64,000 bases of DNA from Sphingobacterium spiritivorum (lineage in GTDB: Bacteria > Bacteroidota > Bacteroidia > Sphingobacteriales > Sphingobacteriaceae), in NCBI RefSeq assembly GCF_016725325.1, contig NZ_CP068083.1:62001-126000 (forward strand), written 5' to 3'. Shown here one piece after another: positions 17,931 to 28,795 of this stretch (the first letter of the stretch is position 1; each line of letters begins with the position of its first letter). Both the position numbers and the translations under genes were made by a program. Below the pieces are notes generated by a model, which was not told the DNA's origin, did not search any database, and saw nothing but the letters and a program-made list of their open reading frames with translations.

Positions 17931-18605
17931 TTACTTCAGGTTATCTCTGTAAACTGTAGCTTTTTTCACTTCACGTTGAATGTCTTTTCTTGATGAATCA
18001 AATGACAACAACTTTTGGTAATCTGTGATTGCTTTATTGTAAGCATCAGTTGCAGCTGCTTTATTATAATTAGCGGCTCCTGAAGTACCTACTAAAATAC
18101 CTAAATCACGGTAAGCAATAGCTCTGTTTTGGTATAATTTAGCATCACTTGAATTAATAGCGATTGCTTTAGAAAAATCATCAATTGCCGTTTTCAATAA
18201 TTGCTCACGGTTAGCGCTTGAAAGTTTTGTTTCGGTCTGTACAGCAAGATTATTTGCAGCTTTAGCTTTATAATAATAAGCTGTTCCATTCTTAGCATCC
18301 AAAGCGACTACTTTACCAAATGTATCTGATGCTTTTTTGAAATCACCATTATGGAATTGCGAGTAACCCAACATGTACAGTACGTTTGGATCACTTCCTT
18401 CTTTAGGAAGGGCTTTTTCCAAGTGTGTTGCTGCACTTTTGAAATCACCATCCAATAGTGCTTTTTGACCCAATCTCACATTAGGATTACTGTGTTCCTG
18501 TTCTTTTTGCTGTGCAGAAGCACTAAGAGCGAAGAAAGCTAATGCTAGAGTCGCCAAACCCATTTTGGCATTTTTCAAAGTGATGTTTAAGAAATTAAGT
18601 TTCAT
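17931..18605 (-). CDS. Secreted tetratricopeptide-repeat protein
   Basis: A 224-residue protein with an N-terminal signal sequence (NAKMGLATLALAFFALSASAQ, cleaved after about residue 31). Several TPR units follow: residues about 42-75 (RLGQKALLDGDFKSAATHLEKAL), 76-110 (LYMLGYSQFHNGDFKKASDTFGKVV) and 110-215 with longer loops. Such proteins act as periplasmic protein-protein scaffolds. The gene is monocistronic, ends at a strong terminator, and is divergent from lon. Confidence 0.85.
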   Translation of the reverse strand: MKLNFLNITLKNAKMGLATLALAFFALSASAQQKEQEHSNPNVRLGQKALLDGDFKSAATHLEKALPKEGSDPNVLYMLGYSQFHNGDFKKASDTFGKVVALDAKNGTAYYYKAKAANNLAVQTETKLSSANREQLLKTAIDDFSKAIAINSSDAKLYQNRAIAYRDLGILVGTSGAANYNKAAATDAYNKAITDYQKLLSFDSSRKDIQREVKKATVYRDNLK

Positions 18606-18782
18606 ATCTAAATTATTTCGTTTTTAATGTTGTTTGATGTTATTTGAACACCAATTCCCTAGAATAGAGTAAAGTTGATCCAAATAGTTTAATACCACAA
18701 TCAGAAGTTATTCACATTTCCACATTTCTGCTATTATCTGCATGTATTTCACTATATAATAACTGCTAAAAAATTCAATTCG

Positions 18783-18790
18783 TATATTTG
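18783..18790 (+). promoter_or_regulatory. Candidate -7 promoter element for lon
   Basis: TATATTTG matches TAnnTTTG. It lies about 190 bases before the lon ATG, which would give a leader of about 180 bases. Upstream AACTGCTAA (18761-18769) is shared with the aminotransferase promoter region at 6006. Confidence 0.45.
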
Positions 18791-18816
18791 CAGTCTTAAA
18801 AATATTTATGACAAAT

Positions 18817-18840
18817 CAGTCCCGGAGACTGTCTTTTTTT
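18817..18840 (+). terminator. Terminator-like hairpin in the lon leader
   Basis: CAGTC (18817-18821), a 5-base loop, and GACTG (18827-18831) are followed by TC and seven T residues. It lies between the candidate lon promoter and the gene, so it could be an attenuator. The stem is only 5 bp, which makes termination weak. Confidence 0.35.
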
Positions 18841-18965
18841 CAGCCTTTTTATGTTAGTATAGCATAAATAATACCAATTTTTATCTTGGCACTGTGCTTG
18901 CATATACCAAATAGTATTTTTTTTTTACATTTTAAAACAACAAAGTCTGACAGTCTGTCCGAGAC
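18819..18965. repeat. Long imperfect inverted repeat spanning the lon leader
   Basis: The left arm GTCCCGGAGACTGTC (18819-18833) can pair with the right arm GACAGTCTGTCCGAGAC (18949-18965) at 14 of 15 positions, with one two-base bulge. The right arm ends 14 bases before the lon ATG. The 115 bases between the arms are AT-rich and hold a run of ten T residues at 18917-18926. It may be a regulatory structure in the mRNA, a pair of operator sites, or the ends of a small mobile element; the sequence alone does not decide. Confidence 0.6.
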
Positions 18966-18979
18966 ATTAATAATAATAT

Positions 18980-21445
18980 ATGAGCAAATTTGAGCCCTTT
19001 GATTTCAATCAAGCCATTCCCATTATAAATGAAGACACTGAATTTTTCCCTTTACTATCCCAACAGGATGAAGATGAAATGAGTAATGCTGACATACCGG
19101 AAGTATTAGCCATTTTACCTCTTCGCAATACCGTGTTATTTCCAGGTGTTGTGATCCCTATCACTGTAGGCAGGGACAAATCCATCAAGTTGGTAAAGGA
19201 TGCTTACAAAGGTGACAAAACAATAGGTGTGGTTTCCCAAAAGGATATGACTATTGAAGATCCGAATGTTGAACAACTCAATAAAATCGGAACAGTAGCC
19301 AATATCATTAAGGTGCTGCAAATGCCTGATGGCAATACAACTGTCATTATTCAGGGTAAACAACGCTTTAAACTGACAGAAGCGATTCAGTCAGAGCCCT
19401 ATCTGAAAGCAAAAGTTGAGCGATTCAAGGAAGAAAAACCAAAGGTTAATAAAGAATTCAAGGCGCTTATTTCTTCAATTAAGGAACTGGCACTGCAAAT
19501 TATCCAATTGTCGCCGAATCTTCCAAGTGAAGCAGGCATTGCGATAAAAAACATAGAAAGTCCGACTTTCCTGGTCAACTTCATCGCTTCAAACATGAGT
19601 CTGGAAGTAGAAAGTAAACAGGAATTACTGGAAATGAAAGACTTTGAGAAGCGTGCAAAGCAATTGCTGGAATACCTCACAACCGAAATCCAGTTGCTTG
19701 AACTGAAAAACCAGATTCAGAATAAAGTGCGCATAGATCTGGACAAGCAGCAACGCGATTACTTTCTTAATCAGCAAATCAAGACTATTCAGGAGGAATT
19801 GGGAGGCAGTACTCCGGATCTGGAACTGGAAGAACTGAAAAAGCGCGCCAAGTCCAAGAAATGGAAAGATGATGTCGCCAAACACTTTAATAAAGAAATT
19901 GAAAAATTAGCCCGCATCAATCCCGCTGCTGCAGATTACTCCGTTCAGCTCAACTATCTGGAACTGCTACTGGATCTGCCATGGGGAGAATATACAAAAG
20001 ACAATTTCGATCTGGCACGTGCACAGAAAGTACTGGACAAAGATCATTACGGCCTGGAAAAAGTAAAGCAGCGTATCGTTGAATACCTTGCTGTACTGAA
20101 GCTTAAAAATGATATGAAAGCTCCGATTCTGTGTCTGGTAGGCCCTCCGGGAGTTGGTAAAACTTCTTTAGGCAAATCAATAGCACGCGCTTTGGGACGT
20201 AAATATACCCGTATGGCTCTGGGTGGAGTACGTGATGAGGCCGAGATAAGAGGGCACCGCAAAACCTACATAGGCGCTATGCCGGGACGCATTGTGCAAT
20301 CCCTTAAGAAAGCCGGAACCTCTAACCCGGTATTTGTACTGGATGAGATTGACAAAATAGGTGCAGACTTCAAAGGAGATCCTTCTTCTGCCCTACTGGA
20401 GGTTCTTGATCCGGAGCAAAACACTGCTTTCTACGATCATTATGTGGAGATGGAATACGATTTGTCGAAGGTTATGTTTATTGCTACTGCAAACTCATTA
20501 AATGGTGTACAACCTGCCTTACTTGACCGTATGGAAATCATTGAGGTCAACGGATATACGATAGAGGAAAAGATAGAAATAGCGAAAAAACACCTTCTTC
20601 CAAAACAACGTGAGATGCACGGCCTGCAGACTAAAGATGTAGCGATGCGTCCAAAAGTGGTCGAAAAGATTATTGAGGATTACACACGTGAATCAGGTGT
20701 CCGCGGACTGGAAAAGAAAATAGGTTCTGTAGTACGTGGTATAGCTACCCGTATTGTAATGCAAAAGGAGTATGATCCGAATGTGTCTGAAGCCGATATT
20801 GAACAAATCCTGGGAGCACCTATTTTCGACAAAGATATGTATGAAAACAATGATGTAGCAGGTGTAGTCACAGGTCTTGCATGGACTTCTGTAGGTGGTG
20901 ATATTCTGTTTATAGAATCGAGCCTGAGTCCCGGAAAAGGCAAACTAAGTATGACAGGTAATCTGGGTGAAGTCATGAAAGAATCTGCCAGTATAGCTAT
21001 GGCATACCTCAGATCTCATGCTGAAGAGTTTGGCATCAATTATAAAGTATTTGATCAGTGGGATGTAAATATACATGTGCCGGCCGGTGCTACTCCGAAA
21101 GACGGTCCTTCGGCGGGTGTGACAATGCTGACTGCATTGACCTCATTATTCACACAAAGACAGGTCAAAGCTAAACTGGCCATGACAGGTGAGATCACGC
21201 TAAGAGGTAAAGTGCTTCCTGTAGGCGGAATCAAGGAGAAGATTTTAGCAGCTAAACGGGCAAATATCAAAGAAATTATCCTCTGTAAATCGAATCAGAA
21301 AGACATTATAGAGATCAAAGAGGATTATATCAAAGACCTGACGTTTCATTATGTTACCGAGATGTCTGAAGTTATTAAATTAGCATTACTGGACAAGAAA
21401 GTAAAAAACGCTAAAGTTCTGGATATCAATAGCAAAGAGGGTTAA
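18980..21445 (+). CDS. lon: ATP-dependent protease Lon
   Basis: An 821-residue LonA protease that degrades misfolded and regulatory proteins in the cytoplasm. The N-terminal LAN substrate-binding domain begins at about residue 40 (VLAILPLRNTVLFPGVVIPI). The AAA+ domain has Walker A GPPGVGKTSLGKS with lysine 394 and the FVLDEIDKIG Walker B. The serine-lysine dyad is Ser711 in KDGPSAGVTML and Lys754 in GGIKEKILAAK. Length is usual for the phylum. The unusually long leader with an inverted repeat suggests regulation at or after transcription initiation. Confidence 0.97.
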   Translation: MSKFEPFDFNQAIPIINEDTEFFPLLSQQDEDEMSNADIPEVLAILPLRNTVLFPGVVIPITVGRDKSIKLVKDAYKGDKTIGVVSQKDMTIEDPNVEQLNKIGTVANIIKVLQMPDGNTTVIIQGKQRFKLTEAIQSEPYLKAKVERFKEEKPKVNKEFKALISSIKELALQIIQLSPNLPSEAGIAIKNIESPTFLVNFIASNMSLEVESKQELLEMKDFEKRAKQLLEYLTTEIQLLELKNQIQNKVRIDLDKQQRDYFLNQQIKTIQEELGGSTPDLELEELKKRAKSKKWKDDVAKHFNKEIEKLARINPAAADYSVQLNYLELLLDLPWGEYTKDNFDLARAQKVLDKDHYGLEKVKQRIVEYLAVLKLKNDMKAPILCLVGPPGVGKTSLGKSIARALGRKYTRMALGGVRDEAEIRGHRKTYIGAMPGRIVQSLKKAGTSNPVFVLDEIDKIGADFKGDPSSALLEVLDPEQNTAFYDHYVEMEYDLSKVMFIATANSLNGVQPALLDRMEIIEVNGYTIEEKIEIAKKHLLPKQREMHGLQTKDVAMRPKVVEKIIEDYTRESGVRGLEKKIGSVVRGIATRIVMQKEYDPNVSEADIEQILGAPIFDKDMYENNDVAGVVTGLAWTSVGGDILFIESSLSPGKGKLSMTGNLGEVMKESASIAMAYLRSHAEEFGINYKVFDQWDVNIHVPAGATPKDGPSAGVTMLTALTSLFTQRQVKAKLAMTGEITLRGKVLPVGGIKEKILAAKRANIKEIILCKSNQKDIIEIKEDYIKDLTFHYVTEMSEVIKLALLDKKVKNAKVLDINSKEG

Positions 21446-21467
21446 CATAAAGGTATAAAATAATGGA

Positions 21468-21494
21468 ACCCCTGAAGCGGGGAGCTTCAGGGGT
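21468..21494. terminator. GC-rich hairpin between lon and the convergent UbiB gene
   Basis: An 11-bp perfect stem (ACCCCTGAAGC at 21468-21478 with GCTTCAGGGGT at 21484-21494) has a 5-base loop. It is not followed by a T run on either strand, so its role as a terminator is uncertain; it may protect the lon mRNA 3' end. Confidence 0.5.
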
Positions 21495-21598
21495 ATCCAA
21501 ACCAATTATTAACCTAAATTATGAAATTTTTATATTTCGCTATTATAAACGTCTGCGAAATTTATTTATTGTATTCTTTTAAAAATATTTTCACTTAT

Positions 21599-23257
21599 TT
21601 ATTTTGACCGGAATAATTGCAGCAGCAAAGCTACGGTCAATAAGAAGCTCATCAGAAATCCCAACCAGGAAAGCAGCGGTATATCCCATAACAAATAGCC
21701 AACTCTTCCGTGCGCAAGAATACTTGCCCCTATCCCAAATGTCATAGCCAATATGGACAGCATCAGCTTATTCCCCATTCTGTGTAGAATAACCTGAAAA
21801 CTATCAAAATCTCTGAGCTTGTGATGAAGAAGTATTTTATCATTCTTAACCTTATCCAGCAGAGCCATTGCATCTTCCGGAATGTCACTCCACAATCCTT
21901 TTAAAAACTTAGCTTTCTCTATCGTCTGTTCTCTGAGATACCCGGGAGATATTTTTTGCCTGGCAATTCTGTCTGCAAACGGAGAAATACTCTTCGGAAT
22001 ATTGAGATCTGCATCCAGTTGCCGGCCTATTCCTTCCAATAAAACAATACCGCGTATCAGAATATAAATAAAGTCAGGCATCAGTATATGATTATGTTGT
22101 AAGGTATTATTTACCATACGCAACAATACTGAAATTTCAATGTTGGCCAATGAATTTTGATCCAGGATATCGAAAATCTCATAGGCATCACGCTCAAGCC
22201 TTCGCTCATCCTCTATATGCTGCACAACGGCTAATTTTTTGATGTTACGGATCAGATCTCTCGCATCTTTCATCAGAAAATTGATGACCATAGCTTCAAT
22301 CAGTTTTCTGTCCATAGGAATCATCATGCCCATAGCTCCGAAATCTATAAAAACTATTTGTCCTCTCTTATTGACAAATACATTTCCCGGGTGAGGGTCA
22401 GCATGGAAAAACCCATGTACCAGCACCTGTTCCAGATACAGATCAAGTCCTTCCTGAACAATAGATTTCGGATCTAAACTCATTACTTTCAATCCCTCTA
22501 CATCGTTGATTTTGACCCCATCAATAAATTCCATACAAAGCATTTCATCGTCAGAATATGCTCTGTATACCTTTGGAACGTAAACCTGTGTATTCTCTTT
22601 GAAATTTTTGCGGAAACGTTCTATATTATTCAGCTCATTTACAAAAGATAACTCGCGCATCAGCGAATTTTCAAATGACAGAATGATCTGATAAAGGTTC
22701 ATTTTATAAATGACCTCATACTTACTTTCCAGAAATTTTGTCAGGTCTTTGATAAAAGCCAGATCCGCAGTAATGACTTCTCTGATATTGCTCCTTTTGA
22801 TTTTAATGACTGCATCTTTCCCGGATTTGAGACGAACTTTATACACCTGACCAATAGATGCTGCAGCCAGAGGCTTCTCATCAATATATTCAAAATGCTC
22901 TTCCGGTACTATATCAAAATGCTCACGTAGTTTTTGCCTTACATCCATTTCCTCAGGAGGTACATTATCCTGAAGCTTCACCAGTTCATCGCGCAAATCT
23001 TTGGGGATAATATCTTCTCTGTTGCTCAGCAACTGCCCCAGTTTAATAAATGTCGGTCCCAGCTCTTCTATTGCCAGTCTGATACGTACATTAAAATCCT
23101 TTTCAAAAAGCTTCTCCGTATTGCTATTCAGATGTAACAGGCTGTCCGGTACAAAAGTATCTATATTAGAACGGGAGATCAGTTCTCCGAATCCATACTG
23201 TGACAATATTTTCGCTATACGTCCTACCCTTTTTATTTTCGATATTTCATATATCAT
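21599..23257 (-). CDS. AarF/ABC1/UbiB family atypical kinase
   Basis: A 552-residue protein with an ABC1/UbiB kinase-like domain. The alanine-rich loop AAASIGQVYKVRLKSGKDAVIKIKR and the catalytic-like HADPHPGNVFV and VFIDFGAMGMM motifs are present. Two hydrophobic segments at the C-terminus (LSILAMTFGIGASIL and LLSWLGFLMSFLLTVALLL) anchor it in the membrane. In proteobacteria the family supports ubiquinone synthesis; a Bacteroidota cell is expected to use menaquinone, so a broader role in isoprenoid lipid handling is more likely. The gene starts 6 bases after the outer-membrane protein gene. Confidence 0.88.
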   Translation of the reverse strand: MIYEISKIKRVGRIAKILSQYGFGELISRSNIDTFVPDSLLHLNSNTEKLFEKDFNVRIRLAIEELGPTFIKLGQLLSNREDIIPKDLRDELVKLQDNVPPEEMDVRQKLREHFDIVPEEHFEYIDEKPLAAASIGQVYKVRLKSGKDAVIKIKRSNIREVITADLAFIKDLTKFLESKYEVIYKMNLYQIILSFENSLMRELSFVNELNNIERFRKNFKENTQVYVPKVYRAYSDDEMLCMEFIDGVKINDVEGLKVMSLDPKSIVQEGLDLYLEQVLVHGFFHADPHPGNVFVNKRGQIVFIDFGAMGMMIPMDRKLIEAMVINFLMKDARDLIRNIKKLAVVQHIEDERRLERDAYEIFDILDQNSLANIEISVLLRMVNNTLQHNHILMPDFIYILIRGIVLLEGIGRQLDADLNIPKSISPFADRIARQKISPGYLREQTIEKAKFLKGLWSDIPEDAMALLDKVKNDKILLHHKLRDFDSFQVILHRMGNKLMLSILAMTFGIGASILAHGRVGYLLWDIPLLSWLGFLMSFLLTVALLLQLFRSK

Positions 23258-23263
23258 ATACCT

Positions 23264-23947
23264 CTACTTTTCTTGCTTGCCGCTTATACTTCCATCCACT
23301 CCCAATACAGATACCACTTTATCTCCCAGGCGGGTAATATCGGATTTAAGTCCTATCATTACGGTCATGGCATTAATTGGCGTATTCTGAATCTTGGTAA
23401 AACTGTGCACATACCCCACTTCCAGACCGACGAAAAACCCTTTGAATTTATAATCAGCCCCTACACCAAGTTTTGAAGAAAAATTAAATTTGGATTTCTT
23501 TTCGATCTCAACGACTGATGTAGCATCATTGACGATAGCCCGCGGTTCAAGGAAAATTCCGAAACCGGGACCGATATAGCCATATGTATTGAGTCGCTTA
23601 TACTGTTTTCGCATACCACCTGAAAGACTCAGATTGTAAAATGTTGCGTCTCCGTTATTAATACGATAGGGACTCGTATTATCCAGCAATTGCTGCTTAT
23701 AACCAAATGAAAGCGTGTAAAGTACAGGCATAACATAAAAGCGGCTGTCTTTCAGAGAAATATCAAGCCCCATACTTCCTGAAAACTTTGGTGTAAGAAC
23801 ATCTTTGGTCTTTCCCATAGGAAATGCAAGCCCTGTACCTCCGAAATAATAAACTTTACGATAATGTAATGTGTCTACACCCGACTGCGCCCTGACGGCT
23901 CCCTGAACACAAAACAGAAGAAGGAGAAAAGCTAAACTTGTTTTCAT
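23264..23947 (-). CDS. Small outer-membrane beta-barrel protein
   Basis: The protein is 227 residues if translation starts at the ATG at 23947, where a good signal peptide begins (MKTSLAFLLLLFCVQGAVRAQ). A second ATG lies two codons earlier (23953); the open frame continues to 24061 but that would overlap the wbqC-like gene and delay the signal peptide. The mature part is rich in glycine and aromatic residues in alternating patterns (FKGFFVGLEVGYVHSF), as expected for an eight-stranded PorT/OmpA-like barrel. Function is unknown. It sits between the WbqC and UbiB genes in one operon. Confidence 0.75.
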   Translation of the reverse strand: MKTSLAFLLLLFCVQGAVRAQSGVDTLHYRKVYYFGGTGLAFPMGKTKDVLTPKFSGSMGLDISLKDSRFYVMPVLYTLSFGYKQQLLDNTSPYRINNGDATFYNLSLSGGMRKQYKRLNTYGYIGPGFGIFLEPRAIVNDATSVVEIEKKSKFNFSSKLGVGADYKFKGFFVGLEVGYVHSFTKIQNTPINAMTVMIGLKSDITRLGDKVVSVLGVDGSISGKQEK

Positions 23948-24014
23948 TAACATATACTTGTTTTCCAAAAAACACTTAACCTCTCCAAAGGTTTGTGAAC
24001 CGACACAATATTTG

Positions 24015-24626
24015 CTATAAAAAGTTTTTTGCCTGAGGCCCCTGATTGAAGAGCAAATCAATAATACTCAGGTTGGGCATAAAGCCGTTATTGTTTTCAA
24101 ACACCTGATAATACGGAATAGCAGGTTCTTGTAAAGAAGGCTTCCTGGGGTGCATCATAGAACGCAGATCCAGTGCATTTTCATCTTCACGGACATAAGT
24201 ATCTGTATCTGTTACTGTTCTGTTCAGTTTAAGCAACTTCAGCATCAACAAAAGCTGTTCTTTGTTCAGTTCATACAGAAATTCGTATTCCTGTTTGTAG
24301 AAATGTGCAAAGTCATCTTCATAATATTCGAAATAAGCTGAACTTCTATAAGCTGTCTGCAGGCTCAGCCAGTGTAATCTTTGCCAGTTGTGATCATAAT
24401 TGATGCGGATATCTCCCATGGCAACATGATCCTTGCGTTTATGCATGATCGGCACCGTCAAATCCAGTTTGCCATTTGAAGTCATGATACTCGTTCTGTT
24501 TCTATATGTCTGCTTTGGATAATGTTCTTTTTTCTCCAGAAGCAAAGGCAGGTCATGTTGTTTGATAACATGAAAATAAGAAACAGGTGGCAAATAGCAG
24601 GCCGGCAATAAGATATGATTTGACAT
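24015..24626 (-). CDS. WbqC-family protein
   Basis: A 203-residue cytoplasmic protein. The family pattern is visible: ILLPACYLPPVSYFHVIKQHD at the start, KQTYRNRTSIMTSNGKLDLTVPI, then DIRINYDHNWQRLHWLSLQTAYRSSAYFEYYEDDF. WbqC-like proteins are found in polysaccharide and lipopolysaccharide gene clusters and are thought to act in sugar transfer or modification, but the reaction is not established. It is the first gene of a three-gene minus-strand operon with a good promoter, and is divergent from the acyltransferase gene. Confidence 0.85.
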   Translation of the reverse strand: MSNHILLPACYLPPVSYFHVIKQHDLPLLLEKKEHYPKQTYRNRTSIMTSNGKLDLTVPIMHKRKDHVAMGDIRINYDHNWQRLHWLSLQTAYRSSAYFEYYEDDFAHFYKQEYEFLYELNKEQLLLMLKLLKLNRTVTDTDTYVREDENALDLRSMMHPRKPSLQEPAIPYYQVFENNNGFMPNLSIIDLLFNQGPQAKNFL

Positions 24627-24652
24627 AATGAAATTAGCTCTTTATTATAAGG

Positions 24653-24660
24653 CAAAAGTA
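24653..24660 (-). promoter_or_regulatory. Promoter -7 element for the WbqC-family gene
   Basis: On the minus strand this reads TACTTTTG, 26 bases before the ATG. A minus-strand TTTG (24684-24687) lies 23 bases further upstream, slightly beyond the usual spacing to the -33 element. Confidence 0.55.
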
Positions 24661-24709
24661 ACTTAAATTAAGGATATTTGTAGCAAAATAGCATTTCAAG
24701 AGATATAGC

Positions 24710-25576
24710 ATGAAAATAAAATTGTTGTCAGGTATTCTTTTCTGCCTTTCTATATTACCCTTTTGGGTTCTTTATGCGCTCTCTGATCTTTTCTATTATC
24801 TTCTTTTTTACGGGATCAAATATCGTAAAAAAGTAGTACTGGAAAACCTTAAGAATGCCTTTCCGGAAAAGACTGAAAAAGAAAGACTTTTGATCGCCAA
24901 AAGATTTTACCGCTTCTTTCCGGATCTGGTCATAGAAGCTGTAAAAATGGCGAGTATCTCAGCCAGTCAAGTTAAGAAACGTATAGAACTGGTCAATCCG
25001 GAAGAAGTATACCGGCATTTTGATGCAGGCAAATCGGTGATCGGTGTGACAGCACATTATTGTAACTGGGAATTAGGTATTCACCGCTTAAGTCTCATGA
25101 CTCCCAATCCGGTTTTAATTATATACAAACCACTCAATAATACCGCCTTCAATACCCTTTATAACAATATAAGAAGCCGGTTTGGAGCACAGATGGTACC
25201 TATGAAGCAAATTTTGAGAGCTATCATACGGTTAAAAAAACAACCTCATATCAGTATGTTTGTCGCAGATCAGACGCCGGTTTATCAGGATTCGGATTAT
25301 TTTCTGGAATTTCTAAACCAGGAAACGCTGGTGTATACAGGTACAGAACGGATCGCCCGAATGACACATGATCCTATTGTATATTGTCACATTGGACGAA
25401 AAGAAAAAAGAGGCTATTATTACTGTAAATTTACTACATTAGTAGAAGATGTATCGCTGTATGCTGAGCATGAAATCACCCATCTGCACAACAAATTTAC
25501 AGAGGACATTATCAAAGAAAAACCTGAATACTGGCTGTGGTCACACAGACGTTGGAAACGTAAACGTAGAAAATGA
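24710..25576 (+). CDS. Lysophospholipid/lipid A acyltransferase, LpxL/HtrB family
   Basis: A 288-residue inner-membrane acyltransferase. The N-terminal hydrophobic segment (residues about 5-38) anchors the protein. The active-site region VTAHYCNWELGI carries the HX4E motif, and the second block PHISMFVADQTPV is also typical. LpxL-like enzymes add secondary acyl chains to Kdo-lipid A, which agrees with the Kdo genes at the left of the window. A role in aminolipid or ornithine lipid synthesis is an alternative. It overlaps the glycosyltransferase gene by 4 bases (ATGA). Confidence 0.85.
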   Translation: MKIKLLSGILFCLSILPFWVLYALSDLFYYLLFYGIKYRKKVVLENLKNAFPEKTEKERLLIAKRFYRFFPDLVIEAVKMASISASQVKKRIELVNPEEVYRHFDAGKSVIGVTAHYCNWELGIHRLSLMTPNPVLIIYKPLNNTAFNTLYNNIRSRFGAQMVPMKQILRAIIRLKKQPHISMFVADQTPVYQDSDYFLEFLNQETLVYTGTERIARMTHDPIVYCHIGRKEKRGYYYCKFTTLVEDVSLYAEHEITHLHNKFTEDIIKEKPEYWLWSHRRWKRKRRK

Positions 25577-26604
25577 AAAATTATCCCAGAGTAGCGGTTG
25601 TTATCCTGAACTGGAACGGAGCATTTTTTCTTGAGAAATTCCTGCCTTCCGTATACAACAGCGCTTATCCCAATATTGAATTTGTAATTGGAGATAATAA
25701 CTCTACGGACAATTCTATAGAATTTGTTCAGAACTATTATCCTCATATTACTATTATACAAAATGACACAAATTACGGTTTTGCCGGAGGCTACAACAAA
25801 GTCCTCGAACAGGTCGAAGCCGATTATTATGTATTGCTCAATTCAGATGTCGAAGTGACAGAAAACTGGATTGCTCCTGTCATCGATATGCTGGAAGCAG
25901 ATCCTGACATGGTTGCAGCCCAACCCAAGATATTAGCCTACCACGATAAGCAGAAATTTGAACATGCGGGTGGTGCCGGCGGTTTTATCGATGCTTATGG
26001 TTACCCTTTCTGCAGAGGCCGTATTATGGACCATCTGGAGGAAGATCATGGACAATATAATGATGCTAAAGAGATCTTCTGGGCCTCAGGAGCTGCTTTT
26101 TTTATTAAATCCGACGCCTGGAGAGAAGCGAATGGTTTTGACACCGATTTCTTTGCTCATATGGAAGAAATCGACCTGTGCTGGAGACTCAAAAAAATGG
26201 ATTATAAAATCGGCTATTCTCCTCAATCGACTGTGTATCATGTAGGCGGAGGAACGCTCAATACAAGCAATCCGAAAAAGACGTATCTGAATTTCAGAAA
26301 CAATCTGTTGATGTTACAGAAGAATCTTCCCTTCTGGACGGCTATATGGGTTATTTTTGCGCGTTTGTGGCTGGATCTTGCTGCAATTTTTAAGTTTTTA
26401 GCTGAAAAAAAACTCAAAGATGCCTGGGCTGTAAGTCGTGCACATCAATATTTTTTCCTGAATATTTTCAAAACAGCAGAAAAACGTAAGGAACAGATTC
26501 GCTTTGAAAACAAAAAAGGAAAATACAAAGGCTGTGTTATATGGGAATATTTCATGAATAAACGTCGGAAATTCTCGGATCTTCCTGTTGAAAATTTCGA
26601 ATAA
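25573..26604 (+). CDS. Family 2 glycosyltransferase
   Basis: A 343-residue GT-A fold transferase. Its N-terminal RVAVVILNWNGAFFLEKFLPS, GDNNSTDNSIEFV and LLNSDVEV segments form the nucleotide-sugar site. FFAHMEEIDLCWRLKKMDYKIGY follows, as in rhamnosyl- and related transferases. A hydrophobic segment near residues 255-280 may attach it to the membrane. Translational coupling to the LpxL-like gene suggests both modify a surface glycolipid, though the donor and acceptor cannot be inferred. Confidence 0.88.
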   Translation: MKNYPRVAVVILNWNGAFFLEKFLPSVYNSAYPNIEFVIGDNNSTDNSIEFVQNYYPHITIIQNDTNYGFAGGYNKVLEQVEADYYVLLNSDVEVTENWIAPVIDMLEADPDMVAAQPKILAYHDKQKFEHAGGAGGFIDAYGYPFCRGRIMDHLEEDHGQYNDAKEIFWASGAAFFIKSDAWREANGFDTDFFAHMEEIDLCWRLKKMDYKIGYSPQSTVYHVGGGTLNTSNPKKTYLNFRNNLLMLQKNLPFWTAIWVIFARLWLDLAAIFKFLAEKKLKDAWAVSRAHQYFFLNIFKTAEKRKEQIRFENKKGKYKGCVIWEYFMNKRRKFSDLPVENFE

Positions 26605-26632
26605 ACTGCTTTGCGTTGATGATTAAAAAAAC

Positions 26633-26667
26633 GCACAAATAAGCATAGTCTAATATTTGTGCATTTT
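26633..26667 (+). terminator. Probable terminator after the glycosyltransferase gene
   Basis: A 9-bp stem (GCACAAATA at 26633-26641 with TATTTGTGC at 26654-26662) has a 12-base loop and is followed by ATTTT, 28 bases after the stop. Confidence 0.5.
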
Positions 26668-26675
26668 AACATTAA

Positions 26676-28748
<2,073 letters not shown>

Positions 28749-28795
28749 ACAAAAAATATTACAATTAACAATATCCATTAATCAAAAACAACACA

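Noticed and set aside
23948..24061. N-terminal extension of the outer-membrane barrel protein
   Set aside because: It would overlap the WbqC-family gene by 47 bases and bury the signal peptide 38 residues inside.
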